Below are positions 54,106 to 62,824 of a stretch of DNA of 64,000 nucleotides, in pieces. How positions within the stretch are numbered: the first letter of the stretch is position 1; each line of letters begins with the position of its first letter. The notes beneath the pieces were generated by a model. That model saw only the letters and a list, made by a program, of their open reading frames with translations. It made no database searches and was not told where the DNA came from. The DNA is from Pseudoalteromonas arctica (GTDB lineage: Bacteria > Pseudomonadota > Gammaproteobacteria > Enterobacterales > Alteromonadaceae), in contig NZ_JABBMT010000016.1 in assembly GCF_012927645.1 (NCBI RefSeq), positions 1 through 64,000 of the forward strand, read 5' to 3'. A program made the position numbers and the translations under genes.

Positions 54106-56676
54106 ATGTTTATTAAAAGCCTACTCACACTCAGTGTGGCCGTTGCCGTAACTTCAGCTCATGCTAATGAATTTGTACTTGAAAAGCTTGCAAAACCAAG
54201 CTCTCAACAGGTTTCTTTAACGCTTGACCCAGCTCAAGAATCGTTTAACGGCATGACCAAAATTACCCTTGAAGTACTTAGGCCAACTAACTATATCGAG
54301 CTAAATGGTGTTGCTTACGCAACGCAAATGGCCAAACTACTTGGCGCAGAAAACTGTGACTTGAGTACTGAAATGCTAAAAACAGGTAAAGTAAAATTTA
54401 GCTGCGATGAGCAAATTCAACCAGGTAAATACACGCTTAAAGTCGACTTCACAGCCCCCTATAACCGCCAAAGTGTTGGCCTATATAAAACCTTAGATCA
54501 GGGTGTGCCGTATTTATTTACCCAGTTTGAAATGAGCGATGCCCGCCGCGCATTTCCAGTATTTGATGAACCAAGTTATAAAATTCCATTCCAATTAACG
54601 ATTACAGCACCTAGCTCGCAAAAAGTGTATGCCAATACACCTGAGTTAAAAACGACCATTAATGGCGATATGACCACTCACTTTTTTGATAAAACACCGC
54701 CAATTCCTTCATACTTAGTGGCGATGGCTGTCGGTCCATTTGAGGAGCGTGAAGTCAAAGGTATGCCAATTCCAGGCCGTGTGATCACGCCACAAGGTAA
54801 AATTCACTTAGGTGAATATGCCGAGCAAGCAATACCAAAAGTATTGGCCGCGCTTGAAAGCTACTTTGGTATTCCTTACGTTTATAAAAAGCTTGATTCT
54901 GTTGCCGTGCCAGAATTTCCTTTTGGGGCTATGGAAAATGCCGGGTTAGTTACCTACCGTGAAGATATTTTGCTGCTTGATTTAGCCACCGCTACTCGCA
55001 ATAAAAAACAACGTAATGTATCTATCATCGCTCATGAACTTGCTCACCAGTGGTACGGTAACTTAGTAACCATGAAATGGTGGAATGATTTATGGCTAAA
55101 TGAAGCGTTTGCAAGCTGGATGGCCGCTAAAATCACAGCCCAACTTAACCCTGAATTTGAATCACATTTAGACCTACCGCAAAATAACGTTATGGCGTTA
55201 GACGCTCGTTTAAGTACTAAGCCAATTCGTAAACCAATTAAAACCGAAGCCGATATAATGGATGGGTTAGGACTCGCCTACAGTAAAGGCAGCTCTGTGC
55301 TTGCAATGGTTGAAAACTGGATTGGCGAAAAGGCTTTCCAGCAGGGTATTCGCGCTTATTTAAAAGAGTTCTCGTATAAAAACGCCGAAGCAGCCGATTT
55401 ATGGCAAGCCCTTGGTAAAGCATCAAATAAAGATGTGGCAGCGGTTTTAAAATCGTTTATCGAACAATCTTCATTCCCACTGATCAAAGTAACTCAGCAA
55501 GGTAAAACGATTAGCATTAATCAAAGCCGCTTTACTAACGCGGGCGTTGATGCTCCTGCACAGCTTTGGAATGTGCCAGTTGCAATAAAATACGGTGCTG
55601 GCGATAAAGTTAAAACTGCCAATGTATTACTCACTAAAGCCAATCAAACTGTTGAACTTGAATTTGAAGCTGAGTGGATTTATCCAGATCAAGGCGCTTT
55701 AGGTTATTACCGCTGGGTAATGGATGACCAACAATTTGCTGCTTTGATTGATAACGCCGCACAGTCATTGACAGTACGTGAACGTTTAGCGTTACTCTCT
55801 GCCGCTGATGCATTACTAGATGCAGGTGTTATTTCAGCAGCCCATTTAATGCAAACACTAGAAGCTTTTGTAAGCGACAAACACCCACGCGTTGCAAATA
55901 CCGCTTTGGGTTATTTAGCCGCACAAAAGCGTACCTTTGAAGATGAAAGCAACCAAGACCTGTGGCCTGAGTTTATTCGTAAAAGCATCATGCCCGCAGC
56001 TAAACAGTATGGTTTAACTGCGAAAGTCGATGAAGATGCAGCCATTGCACAATTGCGTACGCAGGTAGTGACGCGCTTAGGCTTTGACGGGGAAGATAAG
56101 AGCGTTATAAACACCGCCAAAGCACAAGCACGTGTTTACTTAAATAATCCAGAGAAAGTCGATCCATACTTAGCATCAACTTACTTAAACTTAGCCGCAT
56201 TCCATGGTGATAAAAACCTACTCAATGCGTATATAAATACCTTTAAAACCACCAAAGATCCGCAAGTACGTACAAAAATGCTAGCGGCTATGAGTTACTT
56301 TGCCACACCGGAGCTACAAACTAAGGTATTAAACTACAGTTTAACTGACGATGTTACTGCATCTGATATGCGTACTATTATGTCTGGCCAAATGTATACA
56401 AAAGCACGTGAGGCTTTGTTTATTAGTTGGGTATATGAAAATTACGATAAAGTAGCGGCTAATTTGCCACCTTTCTTTGTGCCTAACCTGCCTTACTTTA
56501 CAACTTCAGGTTGTAGTGCAAGCAGTTTAGCGAAAACGCAAAGCTTCTTTATGAGTAAAATTGCTGACGAACCAGGTTATGCGCGTACTTTAAGTAAACT
56601 TGAAGAAAGCGTGAACAATTGTATCTCACTTAAAGAGCGTGAATTAGATTCTGTTAATAGCTTCTTAAAACGTTAA
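54106..56676 (+). CDS. Exported M1-family aminopeptidase
   Basis: The 856-residue protein has a signal peptide (about 1-21, ending AHA). The M1 signature GAMENAGLVTYR lies at about 273-284, and the zinc motif HELAHQW at about 308, with a glutamate 19 residues later (WLNEAF). Family members remove N-terminal residues from peptides. Unlike cytosolic PepN, this one should be periplasmic or secreted. The C-terminal ERAP1-like helical domain (about 540-856) is present. It is a single-gene unit. Confidence 0.93.
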   Translation: MFIKSLLTLSVAVAVTSAHANEFVLEKLAKPSSQQVSLTLDPAQESFNGMTKITLEVLRPTNYIELNGVAYATQMAKLLGAENCDLSTEMLKTGKVKFSCDEQIQPGKYTLKVDFTAPYNRQSVGLYKTLDQGVPYLFTQFEMSDARRAFPVFDEPSYKIPFQLTITAPSSQKVYANTPELKTTINGDMTTHFFDKTPPIPSYLVAMAVGPFEEREVKGMPIPGRVITPQGKIHLGEYAEQAIPKVLAALESYFGIPYVYKKLDSVAVPEFPFGAMENAGLVTYREDILLLDLATATRNKKQRNVSIIAHELAHQWYGNLVTMKWWNDLWLNEAFASWMAAKITAQLNPEFESHLDLPQNNVMALDARLSTKPIRKPIKTEADIMDGLGLAYSKGSSVLAMVENWIGEKAFQQGIRAYLKEFSYKNAEAADLWQALGKASNKDVAAVLKSFIEQSSFPLIKVTQQGKTISINQSRFTNAGVDAPAQLWNVPVAIKYGAGDKVKTANVLLTKANQTVELEFEAEWIYPDQGALGYYRWVMDDQQFAALIDNAAQSLTVRERLALLSAADALLDAGVISAAHLMQTLEAFVSDKHPRVANTALGYLAAQKRTFEDESNQDLWPEFIRKSIMPAAKQYGLTAKVDEDAAIAQLRTQVVTRLGFDGEDKSVINTAKAQARVYLNNPEKVDPYLASTYLNLAAFHGDKNLLNAYINTFKTTKDPQVRTKMLAAMSYFATPELQTKVLNYSLTDDVTASDMRTIMSGQMYTKAREALFISWVYENYDKVAANLPPFFVPNLPYFTTSGCSASSLAKTQSFFMSKIADEPGYARTLSKLEESVNNCISLKERELDSVNSFLKR

Positions 56677-56678
56677 TT

Positions 56679-56734
56679 TATACCCTAACCATCTCAAGAT
56701 GCAGAATTCAGCATCTTGAGGTGGCTTGGGTATA
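56679..56734. repeat. Interspersed repeat, copy C: 56-bp near-perfect palindrome
   Basis: The two halves are built from the right-hand end of the longer repeat (TATACCC...CTCAAGATGC...GAATTC...) joined head to head around GAATTC, with few mismatches. It lies 3 bases after the aminopeptidase stop. Confidence 0.88.
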
Positions 56735-56741
56735 TATCTAC

Positions 56742-56771
56742 AAAAACGGCAAGCCAGTGGCTTGCCGTTTT
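56742..56771. terminator. Bidirectional terminator
   Basis: AAAACGGCAAGCCA pairs with TGGCTTGCCGTTTT, only 1-2 loop bases, between the aminopeptidase gene and the convergent DUF2002-like gene. Confidence 0.85.
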
Positions 56772-56813
56772 GTATCTATTGCTTAGCTTAGCTTAACTAT
56801 CAATAAGCTCAAG

Positions 56814-57179
56814 CTAGCCGTTAATAATTTTGATAAGTGAAGTAATAAAGCCTTTAGCGCCTTCAACGCTGGTCATTTTAAAACCAATTCCATAATGTAT
56901 TGGATTCGTGCTTTTAAAAATACGCGCTGGAAACCGTGTCATTTCACTACTATGAAAAAAACCGCTAATGCGGTTAACGCCTGCTATTTTATTAAAATCA
57001 TCACTAAAGACTTCCAGTGCAGGACGAAGTACAAGCTTAGCTTGACCACCTTCTATATGCAGATAAATTGCTTCTTTGGACTTAGGTAACATGTATTCAG
57101 TGATATTCTTAATTCTAAAATTACTACGGCACTCTAATGCTATAAGTTGCTCGTTGATTTGCTCTGGACTAGCTGACAT
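56814..57179 (-). CDS. Small DUF2002-like protein
   Basis: The 121-residue protein has KEAIYLHIEGGQAKLVLRPALEV and HYGIGFKMTSVEGAKGFITSLI, which resemble the uncharacterised DUF2002 family (from memory, HYGI and the RPAL-type stretch). No signal peptide, motif or neighbour explains its function. Confidence 0.55.
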   Translation of the reverse strand: MSASPEQINEQLIALECRSNFRIKNITEYMLPKSKEAIYLHIEGGQAKLVLRPALEVFSDDFNKIAGVNRISGFFHSSEMTRFPARIFKSTNPIHYGIGFKMTSVEGAKGFITSLIKIING

Positions 57180-57256
57180 GGATATCCTTGATTTTCATTA
57201 AGCTCTTAGCTGTAAACTACAGTACAGCCAAGCAGCTGCAAAGTTTTATATTATAG

Positions 57257-58126
57257 TTATTTAACACATACAAAAGCGAGTTGCTCATTTAAGTAGCTCA
57301 TACGGGTAATATGGCTATCACAGAAAGGCGTTAAATCAAGCCATAGTGAAACCTGCTCAGGGTTATTTAGCTGGCGTTGGTAAACACGATTATCGACCGC
57401 ATAAATGACCGTATTAGTATCTTTAAATGCGTAATCTTGTACCGTCTGCGGTAAACGAAAGAGGTCCGTGACGGTATTTTCTTGCGGATCATAACTTGCT
57501 AACCAGTGCTGCTGTGCTTTGCTATAACTGAAGGTATAAACCGCTAATGCGGGGTTAAACGTCAGCGTACGCCCTATATTTTCAGCAACCACTATTGGCT
57601 TCGCTGCAGCAACCTGAGTATATTGTAGGGTATGTGGTTCGCCTAAAATAAACATCACCATATCATCTTTGGCGCCCCAGACATGATAACCAACTGGTTC
57701 TATCCACTCAAAAATACGACTTGGTTTAACATTATCGTCAAACGGATATTGCCATAACTTCTGCTTACCATCCGCCTCTACTACAATAGCTGACAGTCCC
57801 TTACCATTAGGTGTTAAAGTCGGCGAGTATTCACTCACAGCAGTATTTGTGAAATTAGTTACTTGCTTATTAGTAAAATCATAAAAAGCCAGTTCTGTTT
57901 GACTTTGCCCTTCACTTTGCACTTCTTGGGTAAAATAAATACCGTCTTTGGTAAGTAAAGGCTGATTATTATAAACATCATTATTAGTGATACGGCTTAC
58001 TTGTAAGCCATATTCTGTGTTAAGTTTAGCAAGTAAAATTTCGCTTTTTGGCATCGCAGCTAAAACGCTATTAGGGGTAACTACAAGGGTGGCAACAAAA
58101 CTTAGCCAAGGTAAAGTCAATTTCAT
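57257..58126 (-). CDS. Exported TolB/WD40-like propeller protein
   Basis: The 289-residue protein has a signal peptide (about 1-23, ending SVLA) and repeated short beta-blades (for example TLTPNGKGLSAIVVEADGKQKLWQYPF, SYSKAQQHWLASYDPQENTVTDLF), the TolB-like/PD40 beta-propeller pattern. It has no TolB N-terminal domain, so it is not TolB itself. It probably acts in the periplasm, and its partner is unknown. Confidence 0.72.
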   Translation of the reverse strand: MKLTLPWLSFVATLVVTPNSVLAAMPKSEILLAKLNTEYGLQVSRITNNDVYNNQPLLTKDGIYFTQEVQSEGQSQTELAFYDFTNKQVTNFTNTAVSEYSPTLTPNGKGLSAIVVEADGKQKLWQYPFDDNVKPSRIFEWIEPVGYHVWGAKDDMVMFILGEPHTLQYTQVAAAKPIVVAENIGRTLTFNPALAVYTFSYSKAQQHWLASYDPQENTVTDLFRLPQTVQDYAFKDTNTVIYAVDNRVYQRQLNNPEQVSLWLDLTPFCDSHITRMSYLNEQLAFVCVK

Positions 58127-58205
58127 ATCATTCTCTAATTATTTTTATCGCCCTTATAATAGCGCTATTTTATAGTTATTCCCAAGTCTGTTATTGATAT
58201 GTCAC

Positions 58206-58235
58206 TTGACCTACCCCCTTACTACGCCTTATAAC
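58206..58235 (+). promoter_or_regulatory. Probable prkB promoter
   Basis: TTGACC (58206-58211), an 18-base spacer and TATAAC (58230-58235) lie 29 bases upstream of prkB. Confidence 0.5.
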
Positions 58236-58263
58236 TACAGAGCTACTTAAAACGAGAAAAGTT

Positions 58264-59163
58264 ATGTCAGCTAAACATCCTATTATTGCGATCACTGGTT
58301 CATCTGGTGCCGGTACTACCACCACGACAAGTGCTATTAAGCATATATTTCGTAGTCTCAATATTGAGGCCGCATTTATAGAGGGCGACAGTTTTCATCG
58401 CTATACTCGTCCTGAGATGGATAAAAAAGTTCGCGAAGCGCAGCAAGAAGGTAAACATATAAGTTACTTTGGTCGTGAAGCGAATGACTTTGGCGCTCTA
58501 GAAAACTTATTCAGTACCTATGGCGATACCGGTGCAGGTAAATTACGTCGTTATTTACATACCTTTGATGAAGCCGTGCCATACAATCAACTACCCGGTA
58601 CCTTTACGCCGTGGCAAGAACTAGAAAGCAGCACCGATATTTTATTCTACGAAGGGCTGCATGGCGGTGTTGTCGATGAAGATCATGATGTAGCTAAACA
58701 TGTTGATTTACTAATTGGTATGGTGCCTATCATTAATCTTGAGTGGATCCAAAAGTTAATCCGCGACACCTCTGAGCGTGGTCATTCTCGCGAAGCTGTT
58801 ATGGGCTCAATTGTCCGCAGTATGGATGATTACATTAATCACATTACGCCACAGTTCTCACGTACTCACATAAACTTTCAGCGCGTGCCAACCGTTGACA
58901 CTTCAAACCCATTTAGCGCAAAAGATATTCCGTCCCTTGATGAAAGCTTTGTAGTTATTCGTTTTAGAGGCATAGATGACGTCGATTTTCCGTATTATTT
59001 ACGCATGATTGAAGGCAGTTTTATGTCGCGTATCAATACACTGGTGGTCCCTGGTGGAAAAATGGGACTCGCCATGGAGTTAGTATTAACTCCTCTTATC
59101 AAAGATATTATCCTTAAAAAGCGTGCGCTTGCCGAATTAGCCCCCGTTGATTTGCCCATTTAA
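58264..59163 (+). CDS. prkB: Phosphoribulokinase-family protein PrkB
   Basis: The 299-residue protein has the P-loop TGSSGAGTTTTT (about 11-22), IEGDSFHRYTRPEM, and LFYEGLHGGV, like E. coli PrkB (289). PrkB-type kinases are widespread in gammaproteobacteria that lack Rubisco; their physiological substrate is not settled. No Calvin-cycle gene lies in the window. A strong promoter precedes it. Confidence 0.9.
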   Translation: MSAKHPIIAITGSSGAGTTTTTSAIKHIFRSLNIEAAFIEGDSFHRYTRPEMDKKVREAQQEGKHISYFGREANDFGALENLFSTYGDTGAGKLRRYLHTFDEAVPYNQLPGTFTPWQELESSTDILFYEGLHGGVVDEDHDVAKHVDLLIGMVPIINLEWIQKLIRDTSERGHSREAVMGSIVRSMDDYINHITPQFSRTHINFQRVPTVDTSNPFSAKDIPSLDESFVVIRFRGIDDVDFPYYLRMIEGSFMSRINTLVVPGGKMGLAMELVLTPLIKDIILKKRALAELAPVDLPI

Positions 59164-59230
59164 GAAATACGCTTGCTGAAATATATAGCTTATGTAAACT
59201 GCTGACTTCATCATAAAAGAAGGTGTCAGC

Positions 59231-59776
59231 ATGACAGAGCCATTACGCATTCTCGTCGGTTCCAAAAATCCGGTAAAAATAAATGCTGCCCGCAGTATTT
59301 TCTCTCTCTATTACCCTGATATGACGATTGATTGTCAAGGAGTTGATGCACCTTCACAAGTACCTGATCAGCCAATAGGTGAAGATGAAACACGAATAGG
59401 CGCACAAAATCGCGTGTTGTATTGCCAGCAGCATTACCAAGCTGATTTTTATGTTGCAATGGAAGGTGGTGCTGAGCAATTTAGCTACGGCCCTGCTACC
59501 TTTGCATTTGTAGTCATTGCTGATAACCAACAACGTGCTATCGGTCGTAGTAGTAACCTTCCTTTACCCCCAAGCCTGTATAATGCGTTATTACAAGGCA
59601 AAGAACTTGGCGATGTAATGGATACCGCATTTAATACTACCAATATCAAACAGCAAGGCGGTGCTATTGGTTTATTAACTAATCATCATGCCACCCGAGA
59701 AAGTACCTATACGCAAGCGCTAACTCTCGCTATGGCGCCTTTTCTTCATCCCGCGCTTTACTCTAAGGAAGTTTAA
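59231..59776 (+). CDS. yjjX: Inosine/xanthosine triphosphatase YjjX
   Basis: YjjX hydrolyses non-canonical ITP and XTP. The 181-residue protein has LVGSKNPVKINAAR at the start and AMEGGAEQF, FNTTNIKQQGGAIGLLT, like E. coli YjjX (170). Its stop codon overlaps the yjjG start (TAATG), so the two form a nucleotide-cleaning operon. Confidence 0.92.
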   Translation: MTEPLRILVGSKNPVKINAARSIFSLYYPDMTIDCQGVDAPSQVPDQPIGEDETRIGAQNRVLYCQQHYQADFYVAMEGGAEQFSYGPATFAFVVIADNQQRAIGRSSNLPLPPSLYNALLQGKELGDVMDTAFNTTNIKQQGGAIGLLTNHHATRESTYTQALTLAMAPFLHPALYSKEV

Positions 59777-60450
59777 TGAAGTATACCCATGTTTTATTTG
59801 ATGCCGACGAAACCTTATTTAGCTTTAATGCCTATGCAGGCTTAAAAAGAATGTTTGCAATGTATGGCGTAGATTTTACTGATGCAGATTACAGTCATTA
59901 TCAAGCAACAAATAAACCGTTGTGGCTTGAGTATCAAAACAATACTATTTCCGCTACTCACCTACAAGTCACTCGATTTAGCGAGTGGGCAAATAAGCTG
60001 AATGTTCCAGCTCAACAGCTTAATGATGATTTTTTAACTGCCATGGCTAAGATCTGTGAACCACTACCTGGCGCTATTGAACTACTAAATAAACTAAAAC
60101 CGCATGCTAAATTAGGCATTATCACTAATGGTTTTACCCAGCTACAAGCACGTCGCTTAGAGCATAGCGGATTAAAAGAAATGTTTGATTGTTTAGTTAT
60201 CTCTGAGCAAGTGGGAATTGCAAAACCAGCCGCAGAAATTTTTTATCACACTTTTGAACTGTTAGGTAATCCACCAAAAGAACAGATCTTGATGGTCGGT
60301 GATACCGCAAGCAGCGATATCTTAGGTGGCCAAAATGCGGGGATTGATACCTGCTGGCTACAGCATCCCAACACAGTTCTGCCCGCAGGTATTGAACCAA
60401 CATACCAAGTGACTGAGCTGGGACAGTTACAACAGCTGTTAGAATTATAA
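59776..60450 (+). CDS. yjjG: 5'-nucleotidase YjjG
   Basis: YjjG is a HAD-superfamily phosphatase that dephosphorylates non-canonical pyrimidine nucleotides. The 224-residue protein has motif I LFDADETLF (D10, D12), the cap domain (about 16-90), motif II TNGF and motif IV LMVGDTASSDILGG. It overlaps yjjX by one base. Confidence 0.92.
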   Translation: MKYTHVLFDADETLFSFNAYAGLKRMFAMYGVDFTDADYSHYQATNKPLWLEYQNNTISATHLQVTRFSEWANKLNVPAQQLNDDFLTAMAKICEPLPGAIELLNKLKPHAKLGIITNGFTQLQARRLEHSGLKEMFDCLVISEQVGIAKPAAEIFYHTFELLGNPPKEQILMVGDTASSDILGGQNAGIDTCWLQHPNTVLPAGIEPTYQVTELGQLQQLLEL

Positions 60451-60488
60451 AAAGGTTTAAAATAAAAACTAAACAGCAATATTTAAGC

Positions 60489-60520
60489 AAAAAAATGACG
60501 CTAAATAGCGTCATTTTTTA
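60489..60520. terminator. Bidirectional terminator
   Basis: AAAAAATGACGCT pairs with AGCGTCATTTTTT across AAAT, between the convergent yjjG and lpxC. Confidence 0.9.
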
Positions 60521-60542
60521 TAACTGTTGTAAGCGTTTACGA

Positions 60543-61454
60543 TTAAGCTCTAGCTACTTCTAAACCTGGTGCTGGCATATATACTGGGGTATCAAATGTT
60601 GCCCATTCCCACGCTGACTCAGTCGCCATAATTTTACGAAGTAACTTATTGTTCAGGTCATGGCCTGATTTATAAGCTGTAATTTTACCTAAAATGTTAT
60701 GACCTGTCATAAACATGTCACCAACACAGTCTAAAATCTTATGCTTAACAAACTCATCGCTGTAACGCAGACCGTTTGGATTTAGTACTTTAAACTCATC
60801 CAATACTACCGCGTTATCCATGCTGCCACCTAATGCTAGGTTATTAGCATGCATGTATTCAATGTCTTTCATAAAGCCAAAAGTACGTGCACGGCTAATT
60901 TCTTCTGTGAAGCTTTGCGCCGTAATATCTAAACCGATACGCTGGCGGCTTTCATTGATTGCCGGGTGGTCAAAAGCGATTTCAAAGTCGATATGAAAAC
61001 CATCGTATGGTTCGATCTCGGCCCATTTATCACCTTCTTCAATACGTACTTTTTCTTTAATACGAATAAAGCGCTTAGCCGCATTCTGCTCTGCAATGCC
61101 GCCTTTTTGTAACAAATAAATGAATGGTAATGCACTCCCATCCATTATTGGTACTTCTGAGCTATCTAATTCAACGATCAAATTATCGATACCCATTGCC
61201 GCTACCGCAGCAATAAGGTGCTCAGTCGTAGATAAGCGAACGCCATCTTTATTGGTTAAACAGGTACATAGTTGCGTATCGCCAACGGCTTCAGGTGTTG
61301 TTTCAAAATCAACAACCGGATCAAGGTCGACACGACGAAATACTATCCCAGTATTTGCGCTCGCAGGTCGGAGAGTAATAGTGACCTTCTCACCTTTGTG
61401 AAGTCCAATACCTATGGCTTTGACTATTTCTGCAATAGTACGCTGTTTAATCAT
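60543..61454 (-). CDS. lpxC: UDP-3-O-acyl-N-acetylglucosamine deacetylase LpxC
   Basis: LpxC catalyses the committed step of lipid A synthesis, using zinc. The 303-residue protein starts [24 protein letters not shown] and has the zinc ligands in [12 protein letters not shown] and [11 protein letters not shown], and the active-site stretch [10 protein letters not shown] use the ATG at 61454, as in E. coli; a GTG at 61466 would add four residues. It follows ftsZ, as usual. Confidence 0.96.
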   Translation of the reverse strand: MIKQRTIAEIVKAIGIGLHKGEKVTITLRPASANTGIVFRRVDLDPVVDFETTPEAVGDTQLCTCLTNKDGVRLSTTEHLIAAVAAMGIDNLIVELDSSEVPIMDGSALPFIYLLQKGGIAEQNAAKRFIRIKEKVRIEEGDKWAEIEPYDGFHIDFEIAFDHPAINESRQRIGLDITAQSFTEEISRARTFGFMKDIEYMHANNLALGGSMDNAVVLDEFKVLNPNGLRYSDEFVKHKILDCVGDMFMTGHNILGKITAYKSGHDLNNKLLRKIMATESAWEWATFDTPVYMPAPGLEVARA

Positions 61455-61558
61455 AGCTTCGCTCACTTATAGTTACAGTTAGACCGCCGATTATATCACA
61501 TATACGACCAGCTGCCAAATTCGTTCACTTTTCAAACAAAAATAATTACCTTTTTTGT

Positions 61559-62803
61559 TTAATCAGCTTGTTTTCTTAAAAATGCTGGGATGTCGAAATA
61601 ATCGCCACCTTCTGATTTATCAGATTTTTTACCGCTATCATTAGTTTTAGATAAACCACTATTGCTTTGCGTTGTCTTGCTCGCTTCATGCTTTTCAATT
61701 GCTGGAGCTGCGGTCATTTCGTCGCTACTACCTTGGCTTGCAAAGCTTGGTACATACATACTGCTCGTTTGGTTTGTTGAGCTGCCCACATCAGAACCTG
61801 ACGCTTTTTTAAAGCCGTTATCGACAATACCAAACTGTGGACGACGATCGCCACCTAAACCTGTAGCGACTACAGTTACACGTAGCTCATCAGTCATTTC
61901 AGGGTCAATAACCGCACCAACCACCACAGTCGCATTTTCAGATGCTAATGCTTTAACGTGATTACCAACAATTTCGAACTCTTCAATCGCGATATCCATA
62001 CCTGCGGTGATGTTCACTAGGATGCCTTTCGCGCCAGTTAAATCAACGTCTTCAAGTAGTGGGCTTGAGATTGCTGCTTCTGCTGCTTCTTGCGCACGAT
62101 CAGGACCCGATGCAGATGCAGTGCCCATCATTGCAGTCCCCATGGCTGACATTACTGTACGTACGTCGGCGAAATCTACGTTAATCAAACCAGAACGAGT
62201 AATTAATTCAGCAATACCTTGCACGGCACCAAATAATACATCATTTGCTTTAGCGAACGCGTCTAGCAGTGTAGTCCCTTTACCTAAAACTTTAAGCAAT
62301 TTATTGTTAGGAATTGTAATAAGTGAATCGACAATTTCTGACAATTCGTTAATACCTTGCTCAGCCGCTGCCGCACGCTTTTTACCTTCAAAATCAAAAG
62401 GGCGTGTAACAACAGCAACGGTTAGAATACCTAACTCTTTGGCTATTTTGGCAACTACTGGCGCAGCACCAGTGCCAGTACCGCCGCCCATACCAGCGGC
62501 GATAAATACCATATCCGCACCTTCAAGGCTGTTACGAATAGTATCGGCATCTTCTTCTGCTGATTTACGACCTACATCAGGGTTTGCCCCCGCACCTAGC
62601 CCAGTGGTGATCTGAGTACCTAGTTGCACAGTAATATCTGCTGATGAGTTACGTAATGCCTGAGCATCCGTATTAGCGGCAATAAAACGCACGCCTTCTA
62701 TTTGTTGCTTAACCATGTGTTCAACAGCGTTACCGCCGCCGCCGCCCACGCCTATTACTTTTATAACAGCTTCTTCGCTGTGTTGTTCCATTATATCAAA
62801 CAT
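61559..62803 (-). CDS. ftsZ: Cell division protein FtsZ
   Basis: FtsZ is the tubulin-like GTPase that forms the division ring. The 414-residue protein has the tubulin signature GMGGGTGTGAAPV (about 104-116), the T7-type loop, a linker of low complexity (about 320-400) and the conserved C-terminal peptide YFDIPAFLRKQAD that binds FtsA and ZipA. Confidence 0.98.
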   Translation of the reverse strand: MFDIMEQHSEEAVIKVIGVGGGGGNAVEHMVKQQIEGVRFIAANTDAQALRNSSADITVQLGTQITTGLGAGANPDVGRKSAEEDADTIRNSLEGADMVFIAAGMGGGTGTGAAPVVAKIAKELGILTVAVVTRPFDFEGKKRAAAAEQGINELSEIVDSLITIPNNKLLKVLGKGTTLLDAFAKANDVLFGAVQGIAELITRSGLINVDFADVRTVMSAMGTAMMGTASASGPDRAQEAAEAAISSPLLEDVDLTGAKGILVNITAGMDIAIEEFEIVGNHVKALASENATVVVGAVIDPEMTDELRVTVVATGLGGDRRPQFGIVDNGFKKASGSDVGSSTNQTSSMYVPSFASQGSSDEMTAAPAIEKHEASKTTQSNSGLSKTNDSGKKSDKSEGGDYFDIPAFLRKQAD

Positions 62804-62824
62804 GTTTACTCTCCGACTTGAGTA

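Noticed and set aside
58264-59163. Evidence of autotrophy
   Set aside because: PrkB is common in non-autotrophic gammaproteobacteria, and no Rubisco or other Calvin-cycle gene is seen in the window.
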